NCBI RefSeq assembly: GCF_001708935.1
Contig: NZ_MASI01000004.1
Span: 231,140-295,139, forward strand
DNA length: 64,000 nucleotides
Direction of reading: 5' to 3'
From: Methyloligella halotolerans
GTDB taxonomy: Bacteria > Pseudomonadota > Alphaproteobacteria > Rhizobiales > Methyloligellaceae
Shown: piece after piece, positions 47,036-55,797 of the stretch
Position numbering within the stretch: position 1 is the first letter of the stretch
How the letters are laid out: the number at the start of each line of letters is the position of its first letter
Position numbers and translations under genes: made by a program
The notes under the pieces: generated by a model
Told to the model about the DNA's origin: nothing
Database searches by the model: none
Seen by the model: the letters and a program-made list of their open reading frames with translations, nothing else

Positions 47036-47968
47036 ATGAGCACGGTATTGCTGTCCCACCCCGATTGTCTGAAGCACGATACGAGCCCCGGCTATCCCGA
47101 ACGCTCCGACCGCCTGCGCGCGATCTCCCGTGCCTTGCAGGACGAAGCGTTCGACGGCCTGGAGCGTGTCGAGGCGCCGAAGGCGTCACTGGGGACCATC
47201 GGTCTCGTGCATCCGCCCGCTTTCATCGAGGAGGTCAGGAAGGCCATCCCGCTGGAGGGTTATTCCCATCTCGACCCGGACACCGTGGTTTCGCCCGGAA
47301 GCTGGGATGCCGCCCTGCGTGCGGCCGGCGCGGGGATCGAGGCAGTCGACCGTGTCATGACCGGCAAGGCGGACAACGCCTTCTGCGCGATCCGCCCGCC
47401 CGGCCACCATGCCGAACCCGACCGCGCCATGGGATTCTGCCTATTCAGCAATATCGCGATCGCCGCCTTCCATGCCCGCGCGGCTCACGGCGCGGACCGG
47501 GTCGCCGTGGTCGATTTCGACGTCCATCACGGCAACGGCACCCAGAAGGCGTTCTGGAGCGAGAAGGATTTGTTCTACGGCTCGTCCCACCAGATGCCGC
47601 TCTTTCCGGGAACCGGTGCCGTCGACGAGACCGGTGTCGGCAATATCTGCAATGCTCCCTTGAGGCCCGGTGACGGGAGCGTGGAGTTCAAAGCGGCGTG
47701 GGACGACCGGATCATTCCCGCGCTGGAAGCCTTCTCGCCCGATCTTCTTCTGATTTCAGCCGGCTTCGATGCCCATCGCAGCGATCCGCTGGCCCAGATC
47801 GAGTTGAACGACGAGGATTTCGGCTGGATCACCGAGCGGCTTATGGAGGTGGCCGACACCCATTGCGATGGCCGTGTCGTCTCCATGCTCGAAGGCGGCT
47901 ATGCGCTTGAAGCTTTGGCCCGCTCCACCGACCTCCACGTCAAGGCGCTGATGGCCGCCGCGGACTGA
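47036..47968 (+). CDS. histone deacetylase family protein (class II-like, acetylpolyamine/acyl-lysine amidohydrolase)
   Basis: A 310-residue zinc-dependent deacetylase. It begins VLLSHPDCLKHDTSPGYPER, has AIRPPGHHAEPDRAMGFCLF (His-His pair), VVDFDVHHGNGTQKAF (zinc ligands Asp and His), and SAGFDAHRSDPLAQIEL (third zinc ligand Asp). The ATG at 47036 is the family start; the longer open frame upstream is not coding. Bacterial members deacetylate small amines or proteins; the substrate here is unknown. In rhizobia such a gene often precedes xseB; here a beta-propeller gene lies between. Confidence 0.92.
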   Translation: MSTVLLSHPDCLKHDTSPGYPERSDRLRAISRALQDEAFDGLERVEAPKASLGTIGLVHPPAFIEEVRKAIPLEGYSHLDPDTVVSPGSWDAALRAAGAGIEAVDRVMTGKADNAFCAIRPPGHHAEPDRAMGFCLFSNIAIAAFHARAAHGADRVAVVDFDVHHGNGTQKAFWSEKDLFYGSSHQMPLFPGTGAVDETGVGNICNAPLRPGDGSVEFKAAWDDRIIPALEAFSPDLLLISAGFDAHRSDPLAQIELNDEDFGWITERLMEVADTHCDGRVVSMLEGGYALEALARSTDLHVKALMAAAD

Positions 47969-48053
47969 CTGCGCGTCTCGGCCCGTCAGCCCTTCGCCAC
48001 GATTTTCTTGTATCCCCTCGATCAAAGATTCGAAGAATTTCAGAGAGGAAACA

Positions 48054-48989
48054 ATGTCACGTCTCACCACGGCGCCCCTTCTGGCCGCGATGGCACTCTC
48101 GCTAGGATTTGTCGCCGGTATCGCGAAAGCCGAGCCCTCCGAGATCCTGTTGCCCGAAGTGCATCCCTTCCCGGAGAGCATGACCTCCACCGAGGACGGC
48201 ACCCTCTATGTCAGCAGCTTCTCCAACGGCGGCGTGCTCCGGGTAAAGCCGGGCGGCAAGCCGGAAGTGTGGATCGAGCCCGGCACCTTCGACACCCGCT
48301 CCACCTTGGGCGTGCTGGCCGACGAAGAGCGGGGCGTGCTTTGGGTTTGCTCCAGCGACGTCTCCGGGATCGGCGTGAAGGGCCCCAATGACATCAAGGG
48401 AAGCTATCTCAAGGTCTTCGATCTCGAGACCGGCCGGGGCGAGGTCAGTTACAAGCTCCCCAGCGAGATATCCGTCTGCAACGATATCGCCATCGGACCC
48501 GACGGCGCCGCGTACATCACCAACGTCGCCTCTCCCGAGATCCTCAAGCTCGACGAGGATGCGGGAGAGCTGAAAGTCTGGCTGACGGATGACGCCTTGA
48601 AGGGTGGGCTCGACGGGCTCGCATTCGGCGAGGACGGCAATCTCTATGTGAACACTTACAATGCCGGCGAGCTGTTCCGCGTCGACGTCGAGGATGGCGA
48701 GGCGAAAGGCTTCGAGAAGCTCGATACGGGGCCGCTGACCAAGCCCGACGGCATGCGGCCCATCGAGGGCGGCTTCGTCACGGTTCAGGGCGGCGGCGAG
48801 CTGAGCCGCATCTCTGTGGACGGCGACGACGTCACCATCGAGGAGATCGGGAGCTTCAAGGAGCCGACCGGTGTGACGGTCGCCGGCGACACGATCTGGG
48901 TCGCCGAAGGTCAGCTCGACTATCTCTCCGAGGAGAAGAAGGATCAGCCCCGGCCCGACTTCCACCTTCGCGCCGTACCGCTGCAGTAG
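48054..48989 (+). CDS. secreted SMP-30/NHL-type beta-propeller protein
   Basis: A 311-residue protein with a signal peptide (AAMALSLGFVAGIAKA). Propeller blades are visible as STEDGTLYVSSFSNGGVLRV, DIAIGPDGAAYITNVASPEI and GLAFGEDGNLYVNTYNAGEL. It resembles SMP-30/gluconolactonase-like proteins, but a catalytic metal site cannot be confirmed by eye. Expected location is the periplasm. A GAGAGGAAAC Shine-Dalgarno precedes the ATG. Confidence 0.78.
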   Translation: MSRLTTAPLLAAMALSLGFVAGIAKAEPSEILLPEVHPFPESMTSTEDGTLYVSSFSNGGVLRVKPGGKPEVWIEPGTFDTRSTLGVLADEERGVLWVCSSDVSGIGVKGPNDIKGSYLKVFDLETGRGEVSYKLPSEISVCNDIAIGPDGAAYITNVASPEILKLDEDAGELKVWLTDDALKGGLDGLAFGEDGNLYVNTYNAGELFRVDVEDGEAKGFEKLDTGPLTKPDGMRPIEGGFVTVQGGGELSRISVDGDDVTIEEIGSFKEPTGVTVAGDTIWVAEGQLDYLSEEKKDQPRPDFHLRAVPLQ

Positions 48990-49022
48990 CGGTGCACCTT
49001 AGCCAATGGCAGTGCGGGCCTG

Positions 49023-49041
49023 CTCTCCCCGCTGGGGAGAG
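49023..49041. repeat. short hairpin repeat, CTCTCCCC-GCT-GGGGAGAG
   Basis: An 8-bp perfect stem between the propeller gene and xseB. Sequences of this form are a common dispersed element in proteobacterial genomes; it may also end transcription of the propeller gene. Confidence 0.5.
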
Positions 49042-49099
49042 GTGAAGATCGCCGCATCCGCCTCTTGATCCGGCGCGCGCAAGACCCGATAAAGCGAGC

Positions 49100-49357
49100 A
49101 TGTCACAGACCCAAGATCACGCCGACATCAAGGACATGAGCTTCGAGCAGGCTCTGAAGGAGCTCGAAGGCATCGTCGAGCGCCTGGAAAAGGGCGATGT
49201 CGAGCTTGAGCACTCCATCGAGATCTATGAGCGCGGTGAGGCCCTGAAGCTCCATTGCGACGGGCTGCTGCGCAAGGCAGAGGCCAAGGTGGAAAAGATC
49301 TCTCTCGACGGCAGCGGCAAGGCTGCCGGCACCGAGCCCCTCGACGTCGAGGAGTAG
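49100..49357 (+). CDS. xseB: exodeoxyribonuclease VII small subunit
   Basis: An 85-residue subunit of exonuclease VII. It has the full family core [20 protein letters not shown] and the [19 protein letters not shown] helix. It is normally followed by ispA or dxs; here dxs follows 1 kb away, with an EAL gene on the opposite strand in between. Confidence 0.95.
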   Translation: MSQTQDHADIKDMSFEQALKELEGIVERLEKGDVELEHSIEIYERGEALKLHCDGLLRKAEAKVEKISLDGSGKAAGTEPLDVEE

Positions 49358-49365
49358 CGCTTGAT

Positions 49366-50136
49366 CTAGTGCTGAGCTGCGTGTGTCCGGTCGCTTTCCA
49401 GCACGGGCACCGGCGGCAGCGCCATCAGCGCCGGCTTGGCGAAGAAGTAGCCCTGGAAAAGCGAAATCCCGGCGGCCCGAAGCACGGCCAGCTCGTTCTC
49501 GCTCTCCACCCCTTCCGCCAGCACCGTGATATCCAGCGCGCGCGCCATGGAGACGATGCCCGCCACGATCACCTGCTTTGCGGGCGACGTATGGATGTCC
49601 CGCAAGAGGGCCATGTCGATCTTCAGAAGGTCCGGCTGCATCTGCGCCAGTAGGTTCAGCCCTGCGTAGCCGGCGCCGAAATCGTCGATCGCCGTGAGGA
49701 AACCGAATTTCCGATAGGTCTTCAGGATGTTCTGCACATGGGCGGTGTCGGTGATCCGCTCATCCTCTGTGAACTCGAACATCAGGTTCTTGTGAGGAAA
49801 GCCGGCGCGCTTGGCCGCGGCCAGCGACTTCTGGATGCAGGCCGTCGGCTCGTACACCGCATTGGGCATGAAATTGATCGAAAGCTTCAAGTCGCGGCCC
49901 TGATAGAGGGCGCCCGCCGTCTCGATCGCCATCACCCGAGCCGACTGGTCGAATTTGTATCGCGTCTCGTCCGAGACCTGGTCGAGCACCGAATAGGCGG
50001 GTTCGCCTTGCGAGCCGCGCACCAGCGCCTCGTAGCCCCAGACGCACCCTTGGGAGAGGTCGACAATGGGCTGGAAGGCCATCTTGAAGTCGAAGGGCAG
50101 CGCGATATCGTCACGGCATCCGGTGCAAGCACTCAT
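49366..50136 (-). CDS. stand-alone EAL-domain protein (c-di-GMP phosphodiesterase)
   Basis: A 256-residue protein that is just an EAL domain with a short N-terminal CTGC. The catalytic set looks complete: GYEALVRG (EAL), INFMPNA (Asn), FEFTEDE, AIDDFGAGYAGLNLL (two Asp), LLKID (Lys), AEGVE (Glu) and LFQGYFF (Gln). It should hydrolyse c-di-GMP to pGpG in the cytoplasm. No sensor domain is attached. It lies, opposite to them, between xseB and dxs, which are otherwise often adjacent. Confidence 0.88.
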   Translation of the reverse strand: MSACTGCRDDIALPFDFKMAFQPIVDLSQGCVWGYEALVRGSQGEPAYSVLDQVSDETRYKFDQSARVMAIETAGALYQGRDLKLSINFMPNAVYEPTACIQKSLAAAKRAGFPHKNLMFEFTEDERITDTAHVQNILKTYRKFGFLTAIDDFGAGYAGLNLLAQMQPDLLKIDMALLRDIHTSPAKQVIVAGIVSMARALDITVLAEGVESENELAVLRAAGISLFQGYFFAKPALMALPPVPVLESDRTHAAQH

Positions 50137-50388
50137 TGGACAAGCCTTTCAATTCAAAAGCATTTTCCCCAGATATTAGGGGAAGCTCCTTAAAGGGCGT
50201 TAAGATCGGATAGATTGAGGGTTTCGGGCCCGCGCCGTTCTGCTGATAGCCTTGGGAGCCGAACTGTTCGCGACCAGCCCGCGGGAGCGCCGAGTCGCCA
50301 TGGTTGCCAGGGCTGGAGAAGGCCGATAAAGGACGATAATCCAGGTTTTTCTCCCGCTTTTCTTCGTAATTTGCCAAGTAGGGGCCTT

Positions 50389-52311
50389 ATGAGCGCCGAT
50401 ACCGAAACCCCCTTGCTCGATCAGATCCATCTCCCGGAAGACCTCCGGCAGCTTGACGATAGTCAGCTGGAGCAGCTTGCCGATGAGCTTCGTCGCGAGA
50501 CCATCAACGCGGTGTCGGTCACCGGGGGGCATCTGGGCGCCGGCCTCGGCGTGGTCGAGCTCACCATCGCGCTGCACAAGGTTTTCGAGACGCCGAAGGA
50601 CAAGGTGATCTGGGATGTCGGCCACCAGACCTATCCCCACAAGATCCTGACCGGGCGCCGCGACCGCATCCGCACTCTGCGTCAGCCGGGCGGCCTATCG
50701 GGCTTCCTGAAGCGCGCCGAGAGCGAATACGACGTTTTCGGTGCGGGCCATTCCTCCACCTCGATCTCCGCCGGGCTCGGCATGGCCGTGGCGCGCGATC
50801 TCTCGGGCGACGACTACAACGTCGTCTGCGTGATCGGCGACGGCGCCATGAGCGCCGGCATGGCCTACGAGGCGATGAACAATGCGGGCGCAATGGATTC
50901 CCGCCTGATCGTCGTGCTCAACGACAACGACATGTCCATCGCGCCTCCGGTCGGCGCCATGAGCGCTTATCTCGCGCGGTTGCTCTCCGGCGGGGCTTAT
51001 CGCCAGATCCGCAACTGGGCGAAATATCTCGCCCATAAGATGCCCAAGAGCTGGGAGCGCCGGGCCGCCCGCGCCGAGGAATACACCCGCGGTCTTTGGA
51101 CCGGCGGCACCCTCTTCGAGGAGATGGGCTTCTACTATGTCGGGCCCATCGATGGTCATAACTTCGATCATCTCCTGCCCGTGCTGCGCAACGTGCGCGA
51201 CGCCGAGGGCGGACCGATCCTGGTCCATGTCGTGACCCAGAAGGGCAAGGGATATGGACCGGCCGAAGTCTCCGCCGACAAGTTCCACGGCGTCGGCAAG
51301 TTCGACGTCATCACCGGCACCCAGGAGAAGTCCACCGGCAATCCGCCGAGCTATACCAAGGTCTTCGCCGGCGCCCTGATGAAGGCCGCGGAGAAGGACG
51401 ACAAAATCGTTGCGATCACGGCCGCCATGCCGTCCGGCACGGGACTCGACAAGTTTGCGGAAGCCTATCCCGAGCGCAGCTTCGACGTGGGCATCGCCGA
51501 GCAGCATGCCGTGACCTTTGCCGCCGGCCTCGCCGCGGAAGGCTACAAGCCGTTTGCCGCCATCTACTCGACCTTCTTGCAGCGGGCTTACGATCAGGTG
51601 GTCCACGACGTGGCGGTGCAGAACCTGCCCGTGCGGTTCGCTATCGACAGGGCAGGCCTGGTGGGCGCCGACGGTCCGACCCATGCGGGCACGTTCGACA
51701 CGGCTTTTCTCTGCTGCCTGCCCAATATGGTGGTGATGGCCGCGTCCGACGAAGCGGAGCTCACCCGCATGGTGGCGACCGCCGCCGCCTATGACGACGG
51801 GCCCATCGCCTTCCGCTATCCGCGGGGCGAGGGTGTTGGCGTCGAGATTCCGGAAAGTCCGGAGCCGCTGGCGATCGGCAAGGGAAGGGTGCTTCAGGAA
51901 GGCTCGAAGGTTGCTCTGCTATCCTTCGGTGGCCGCTTGAGCGAAGCCACCGCCGCGGCCGAACAACTCGCGGGCTACGGCCTCTCAGCCACCGTCGCGG
52001 ATGCGCGGTTCGCCAAGCCTCTGGATATGGAGCTGCTCCGTAAGCTTGCCGGCAGCCACGAGGTGCTCGTCACCATCGAGGAGGGATCCTCGGGCGGCTT
52101 TGGCGCTGCCGTGCTCGAAGCGCTTTCGAAGGAAGGCCTGCTCGACCAGACCCTGGCGGTGCGGACCCTGACCTTGCCCGATATCTTCATCGATCAGGGC
52201 AAGCCCGCTCAGATGTATTCCGATGCGGGCCTCGATGCGGTCGGTATCGTCGAGACGGTGTTTGCGGCCCTTGGCGGAGAGGTCGCGAAGGACGCGCCGG
52301 GGCGGGCCTAG
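50389..52311 (+). CDS. dxs: 1-deoxy-D-xylulose-5-phosphate synthase
   Basis: A 640-residue thiamine-diphosphate enzyme, first step of the MEP pathway. It shows [39 protein letters not shown], the ThDP-binding [18 protein letters not shown] and [18 protein letters not shown]. The ATG at 50389 is the family start (the frame is open upstream only by chance). ispE of the same pathway is at 13614. Confidence 0.97.
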   Translation: MSADTETPLLDQIHLPEDLRQLDDSQLEQLADELRRETINAVSVTGGHLGAGLGVVELTIALHKVFETPKDKVIWDVGHQTYPHKILTGRRDRIRTLRQPGGLSGFLKRAESEYDVFGAGHSSTSISAGLGMAVARDLSGDDYNVVCVIGDGAMSAGMAYEAMNNAGAMDSRLIVVLNDNDMSIAPPVGAMSAYLARLLSGGAYRQIRNWAKYLAHKMPKSWERRAARAEEYTRGLWTGGTLFEEMGFYYVGPIDGHNFDHLLPVLRNVRDAEGGPILVHVVTQKGKGYGPAEVSADKFHGVGKFDVITGTQEKSTGNPPSYTKVFAGALMKAAEKDDKIVAITAAMPSGTGLDKFAEAYPERSFDVGIAEQHAVTFAAGLAAEGYKPFAAIYSTFLQRAYDQVVHDVAVQNLPVRFAIDRAGLVGADGPTHAGTFDTAFLCCLPNMVVMAASDEAELTRMVATAAAYDDGPIAFRYPRGEGVGVEIPESPEPLAIGKGRVLQEGSKVALLSFGGRLSEATAAAEQLAGYGLSATVADARFAKPLDMELLRKLAGSHEVLVTIEEGSSGGFGAAVLEALSKEGLLDQTLAVRTLTLPDIFIDQGKPAQMYSDAGLDAVGIVETVFAALGGEVAKDAPGRA

Positions 52312-52326
52312 AGCGGCCAGACGGGA

Positions 52327-52809
52327 CTAATCGAGCTTGCAGTCCGCGGTGAAGCTTTTCACCGCGTCTTCCCGGCCGGCGCCGTCGAAGGTGCGGGTGG
52401 TATCGCCGATCTTGATCGTCAGCGGGCCTTCGGTCCGCAGCACGTTCATCACAGGCTTGATGGGGAATCCGCTGACCTCGGCATAGACCTGGTCGCTCTC
52501 CTCTTCCTTCGCCGCCTCGCCCTTCAGCGGCGCGGCAATGGAGCCCGCCGCCAGCTCGATCGTGATCGGGTCGCCGGTCTTCGCGTCGCCCACGTCGTCG
52601 TAGATGTCGAGCACGGCGACTTCCAGCTCGTTGAAGCAGGACAGCAGCAGAAGCGGCAGATCGGCATCGAACGCACCGTATTGCAGGGCGCTCATGTCGC
52701 CGGTCGACTGGGACGACCAGACGGCGTTCTCCTGAGTGCGGGCCGATGCCGCCAGCGGCACGGCGGTGATCGCGAGAACGATAAGGAACCGCTTCAGAAG
52801 ATGAGTCAT
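52327..52809 (-). CDS. secreted hypothetical protein
   Basis: A 160-residue protein; the ATG at 52809 opens a signal peptide (FLIVLAITAVPLAASA). The mature part is acidic with FDADLPLLLLSCFNELEVAV and a C-terminal TIKIGDTTRTFDGAG; two cysteines could pair. No family is recognised, although short periplasmic proteins of this pattern occur in Hyphomicrobiales. It converges on dxs (15-bp gap). Confidence 0.65.
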   Translation of the reverse strand: MTHLLKRFLIVLAITAVPLAASARTQENAVWSSQSTGDMSALQYGAFDADLPLLLLSCFNELEVAVLDIYDDVGDAKTGDPITIELAAGSIAAPLKGEAAKEEESDQVYAEVSGFPIKPVMNVLRTEGPLTIKIGDTTRTFDGAGREDAVKSFTADCKLD

Positions 52810-53005
52810 ACCCAAACGCCTTTGCATAATTCCGTGCAGAGCTTCGGTTCGCACCTGCCGGCCTGCGCAGGGCCGTAACCCAACGCAACGCGCCGCGGAG
52901 AGTTGCAGGGCGTCGGAACCGCGGGGCCTAACGCCTTATAATCATTGGCGCAGAACCCGCCTTGTCCTAGTGCAAGCGGACGTTGAGGGCAAATGTAAAG
53001 CGCCA

Positions 53006-53031
53006 CCGGGGGAAGACTAGGCAACCCCCGG
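53006..53031 (-). terminator. probable terminator of the SET-gene operon
   Basis: CCGGGGG and CCCCCGG enclose a 12-nt loop, 8 bp after the stop of the downstream SET gene. On the minus strand it is followed by a moderately T-rich stretch (GCTTTACATTTG). Confidence 0.4.
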
Positions 53032-53038
53032 CTTGACC

Positions 53039-53605
53039 TTACGAGGCGCGCCTCAGCCCCTTCAACGAAGCGATGCGCAGGGCGAGATAGGGCGAGAAAT
53101 AGCCGTCATAGCGCAGCCAAAGCGCCGGACTCCGCCAGTCTTCGCCCGACACCCGGCCGCGGCACTCGGCGGCGCCGCAGCCGCAGTCGAACTCGTCATA
53201 CGGCGCGCTATCGCACATCGCATAGTCGAAGGTGACCTCCTCGCCCGGCGCGATATCCCGCATGGCGACGATGCCGATCTGCCCGCGGAGCCCGGCATTG
53301 GGCGCGCAGGAATGATTGAGCATATCGGCACCTTCGGTCGTGTTGAGCGAGGTGAGGAAGAGGTCCTCGTCCACCTGCACCGTCCGCCGCCGCATCGCAT
53401 CGGGCAATGTGGCGAGCTCGGCGCTTCCAATCAGCCGGCCGCTCCACATGGCGATCAGCTCGTCCTTGCCGATCGGCGCCCGGGCGACGACCGTCTTGCC
53501 GCCCTTTTCGGGCGCATCGATCACCTCGCAACGCGGCGAGAGATACGCTGTCTCGCCCTGCGGCCCCGAAGAGACGACCGCAAGGGAAAAAGCACGCTTA
53601 GACAT
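53039..53605 (-). CDS. SET domain-containing protein with post-SET cysteines
   Basis: A 188-residue compact SET protein (protein lysine methyltransferase fold). NHSCAPNAGLRG and GEEVTFDYAMCDS are the SAM/active-site motifs; DCGCGAAECRG is a post-SET-like zinc cysteine cluster. The start at 53605 (MSKRAFSL) is preferred to a longer frame. It lies 16 bp downstream of a second SET gene, so both are probably one operon. Bacterial SET proteins methylate various proteins; the target is unknown. Confidence 0.87.
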   Translation of the reverse strand: MSKRAFSLAVVSSGPQGETAYLSPRCEVIDAPEKGGKTVVARAPIGKDELIAMWSGRLIGSAELATLPDAMRRRTVQVDEDLFLTSLNTTEGADMLNHSCAPNAGLRGQIGIVAMRDIAPGEEVTFDYAMCDSAPYDEFDCGCGAAECRGRVSGEDWRSPALWLRYDGYFSPYLALRIASLKGLRRAS

Positions 53606-53621
53606 GCTGAATGGATCTCCG

Positions 53622-54128
53622 TCAGGAGCTCTGCGGACGCCGGCTATAGGGCGACGCTGCATCGGCGGTGAAGGGAAGGGTGTTCGACAGGACCGTCTCG
53701 GATTGCAGAGTTTCGGCCTGGAAAGCTTCGGGCTTCGGGATCTCGTTCATTTCAGATCCGAACCCCGAAAAATTGGGGAACAGCTCGCCATAATCGCAGG
53801 TGAGCTCTTCGCCGGCCTGAATATCGTCGAGGGCGAACCCCTTGTAGAAGTCACGGAAATCCGTATTCGGGGCACCCGAATGGTTCATGAAACGCCCGTT
53901 GTCGGAGTCCACGACCACGTAGCCGTCCCGCTCCAGATGGGGATACGAATAGATGCGGACGAAATCCTGCATATGCGTCGGCAGGGCCGCGATGTCCTGG
54001 GATGACATCTGAACATCGAGCTTTTCGTGCAAGCTCCAGATCAGAGTGCCTTTGGGCACGAAATCCTGTGAGAAAACGCCGATTCCCTGAATCGTGCTCG
54101 GCGCGATATAGGTTCGGATTAGCATCAT
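53622..54128 (-). CDS. SET domain-containing protein, second copy
   Basis: A 168-residue SET protein starting MLIRTYIAPSTIQGIGVFSQ (or one Met earlier), with FMNHSGAPNTDFRDF (canonical NHSC is NHSG here) and GEELTCDYGELFP. The post-SET cysteines are absent, unlike the downstream copy. Sequence identity between the two is low, so they are not a recent duplication. Same probable operon. Confidence 0.85.
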   Translation of the reverse strand: MMLIRTYIAPSTIQGIGVFSQDFVPKGTLIWSLHEKLDVQMSSQDIAALPTHMQDFVRIYSYPHLERDGYVVVDSDNGRFMNHSGAPNTDFRDFYKGFALDDIQAGEELTCDYGELFPNFSGFGSEMNEIPKPEAFQAETLQSETVLSNTLPFTADAASPYSRRPQSS

Positions 54129-54243
54129 GGAAGGCGCATCCAAGGCCCGATGCGAACGCAGGAAGGCCGGGCCGGCCTCTTCCTTGCGCTTCTGCTAAAG
54201 GCAGCGCCGAATTCGCGTCGGCGGAACTCGCCATTTAAGAGCA

Positions 54244-55017
54244 ATGCCCTTGTCCCGCTACAAAAAAACACGCATCGATCAGCTTTTGGTGACGGAGGGT
54301 TTTGCGGAGACGAGATCGCGCGCCGCCGATGCCATCAAGCGGGGTTGCGTCACCGTCGACGGGCGGGCCGTGAGCAAGCCCGGGCAGCTGGTTTCCGACC
54401 ATGCCGACATCGTTCTTTCGGACGATGCGCTTCCCTTCGTTTCCCGCGGCGGGCTGAAGCTGGCGGCGGCTCTCGATGCCTTCGGATTCGACCCCGCGGG
54501 CCGGACCGGGCTCGATATCGGGGCGGCGACCGGGGGTTTCACCGATGTGCTGCTGTCCCGCGGGGCGGACCATGTCTACGCGGTTGATGTCGGCCGAAGC
54601 CAGCTCCATCGAAGCCTCCGGGAAGACCCCAGAGTGACGGTGATGGAGGAGACCGACGCCCGGACCCTGGAGGCCGACCGGTTCGCCTCTCCCATAGGTG
54701 CCGTCGTCTGCGACGTGAGCTTCATCAGCGCGACTTTGGTCCTTCCTCGGCCGTTGGGCCTGGCAGCGCCCGGAGCATGGGCGGTCTGCCTTGTGAAGCC
54801 GCAATTCGAGTCCCGCCCCGACGCCATCGGCAAGGGAGGCATCGTGAAGGCCGATGTCGATCGCCGCCTTGCCGTCGCGCGCGTCCGGGATTTTCTGGAA
54901 TTCGAGGCAGGGTGGAAGATCGTGGGAAAGATCGAGTCACCGATTGCCGGCGGCAGCGGCAATCAGGAGTTTCTGCTCGGCGCGGTCTCGGATCGCGCTT
55001 CGCTTGCCCGAGGATGA
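54244..55017 (+). CDS. tlyA: TlyA family rRNA (cytidine-2'-O)-methyltransferase
   Basis: A 257-residue protein: N-terminal S4 RNA-binding domain (RIDQLLVTEGFAETRSRAAD; RGCVTVDGRAVSKPG) and a C-terminal SAM domain with LDIGAATGGFTDVLLSRGA (about residues 83-101) and the family's CDVSFISATLVLP. It methylates 16S/23S rRNA in homologues. The last residues (DRASLARG) are encoded inside a 31-bp repeat, so its tail was probably replaced by insertion of that element. In rhizobia tlyA usually follows dxs; here three other genes intervene. Confidence 0.93.
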   Translation: MPLSRYKKTRIDQLLVTEGFAETRSRAADAIKRGCVTVDGRAVSKPGQLVSDHADIVLSDDALPFVSRGGLKLAAALDAFGFDPAGRTGLDIGAATGGFTDVLLSRGADHVYAVDVGRSQLHRSLREDPRVTVMEETDARTLEADRFASPIGAVVCDVSFISATLVLPRPLGLAAPGAWAVCLVKPQFESRPDAIGKGGIVKADVDRRLAVARVRDFLEFEAGWKIVGKIESPIAGGSGNQEFLLGAVSDRASLARG

Positions 55018-55018
55018 C
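54988..55018. repeat. 31-bp direct repeat, copy 1
   Basis: Matches 55753-55783 at 28 of 31 positions (core CGAGGATGAC). It includes the tlyA stop codon and ends just before the cobB stop. Confidence 0.7.
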
Positions 55019-55022
55019 GTCC

Positions 55023-55724
55023 TCAATCGGCCAGCAACCTCTCCACGAACGCCGGCACCACAGCGCTCGCCGGCCCGTAATCGGCTTCCGCAAATAGGCT
55101 AGCCCGTTCCGACCGATCGAGATTGAGCTCCACCGTATGGGCGCCTGAGCCGGCCGCCTCCGCCACGAAGCCGGCCGCCGGATAGACCGTGCCGCTGGTG
55201 CCGATGGCGATGAAGAGATCGCAGGCAGAAAGCGCCGCATGGATGCGCTCCATCTCGCGTGGCATCTCGCCGAACCAGACCACGTCGGGCCGCATTGCAC
55301 CGGTCGCCCCGCAGAACGGACAGGGCGTCTGCAGAGAGAGATCCTCGCCCCACGGGGTGCTCTTGCCGCACTCGGCGCAGAGCGCCGAGGCCAGTTCCCC
55401 ATGCATTTGGATCGGCGCGCGGCACCCCGCCGCCTCGTGCAGCCCGTCGATGTTCTGGGTGACGATCAGCACCTCGCCTGGATGCTCCTGCTCCAGACGG
55501 GCCAGCGCGACATGAGCTGGATTAGGCGTCGCCGTCTTCAGCCAGGCGCGGCGCATATTGTAGAAATCGTGCACCTTCACCGGATTGCGGGCGAAGCCTT
55601 CGGGCGTCGCGACCTCTTCCAGGTCATACTCTTCCCACAGCCCGCCGGCGCCCCGGAACGTGCCGAGGCCGCTCTCCGCCGAAAGCCCTGCACCGGTGAG
55701 GATGACGATCTTCTCGTAGGTCAT
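55023..55724 (-). CDS. cobB: NAD-dependent protein deacylase, Sir2 family
   Basis: A 233-residue sirtuin. It has ILTGAGLSAESGLGTFRG (NAD binding), VTQNIDGLHEAAG, the catalytic His in MHGEL, and four zinc cysteines (CAECGK ... CPFCGA). HDFYNMRRAWL supplies the Tyr-x-x-Arg pair typical of class III sirtuins with desuccinylase activity. It acts on acyl-lysine in proteins and consumes NAD. It is flanked on both sides by near-identical 31-bp repeats and converges on tlyA with a 5-bp gap. Confidence 0.93.
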   Translation of the reverse strand: MTYEKIVILTGAGLSAESGLGTFRGAGGLWEEYDLEEVATPEGFARNPVKVHDFYNMRRAWLKTATPNPAHVALARLEQEHPGEVLIVTQNIDGLHEAAGCRAPIQMHGELASALCAECGKSTPWGEDLSLQTPCPFCGATGAMRPDVVWFGEMPREMERIHAALSACDLFIAIGTSGTVYPAAGFVAEAAGSGAHTVELNLDRSERASLFAEADYGPASAVVPAFVERLLAD

Positions 55725-55752
55725 GGATGCGAAGGCGGTGGTTGCTGGGTCT

Positions 55753-55783
55753 TCGGGTCGCGCTCCGCTTGCGCGAGGATGAC
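55753..55783. repeat. 31-bp direct repeat, copy 2
   Basis: Same orientation as copy 1 (28 of 31 identical), in the 73-bp gap between cobB and aroC. Confidence 0.7.
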
Positions 55784-55797
55784 AGCCGAGTCTGGAG

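Noticed and set aside
50190..50203. CtrA box candidate TTAA-AGGGCG-TTAA before the EAL gene
   Set aside because: Spacer is 6 bp, not the required 7.
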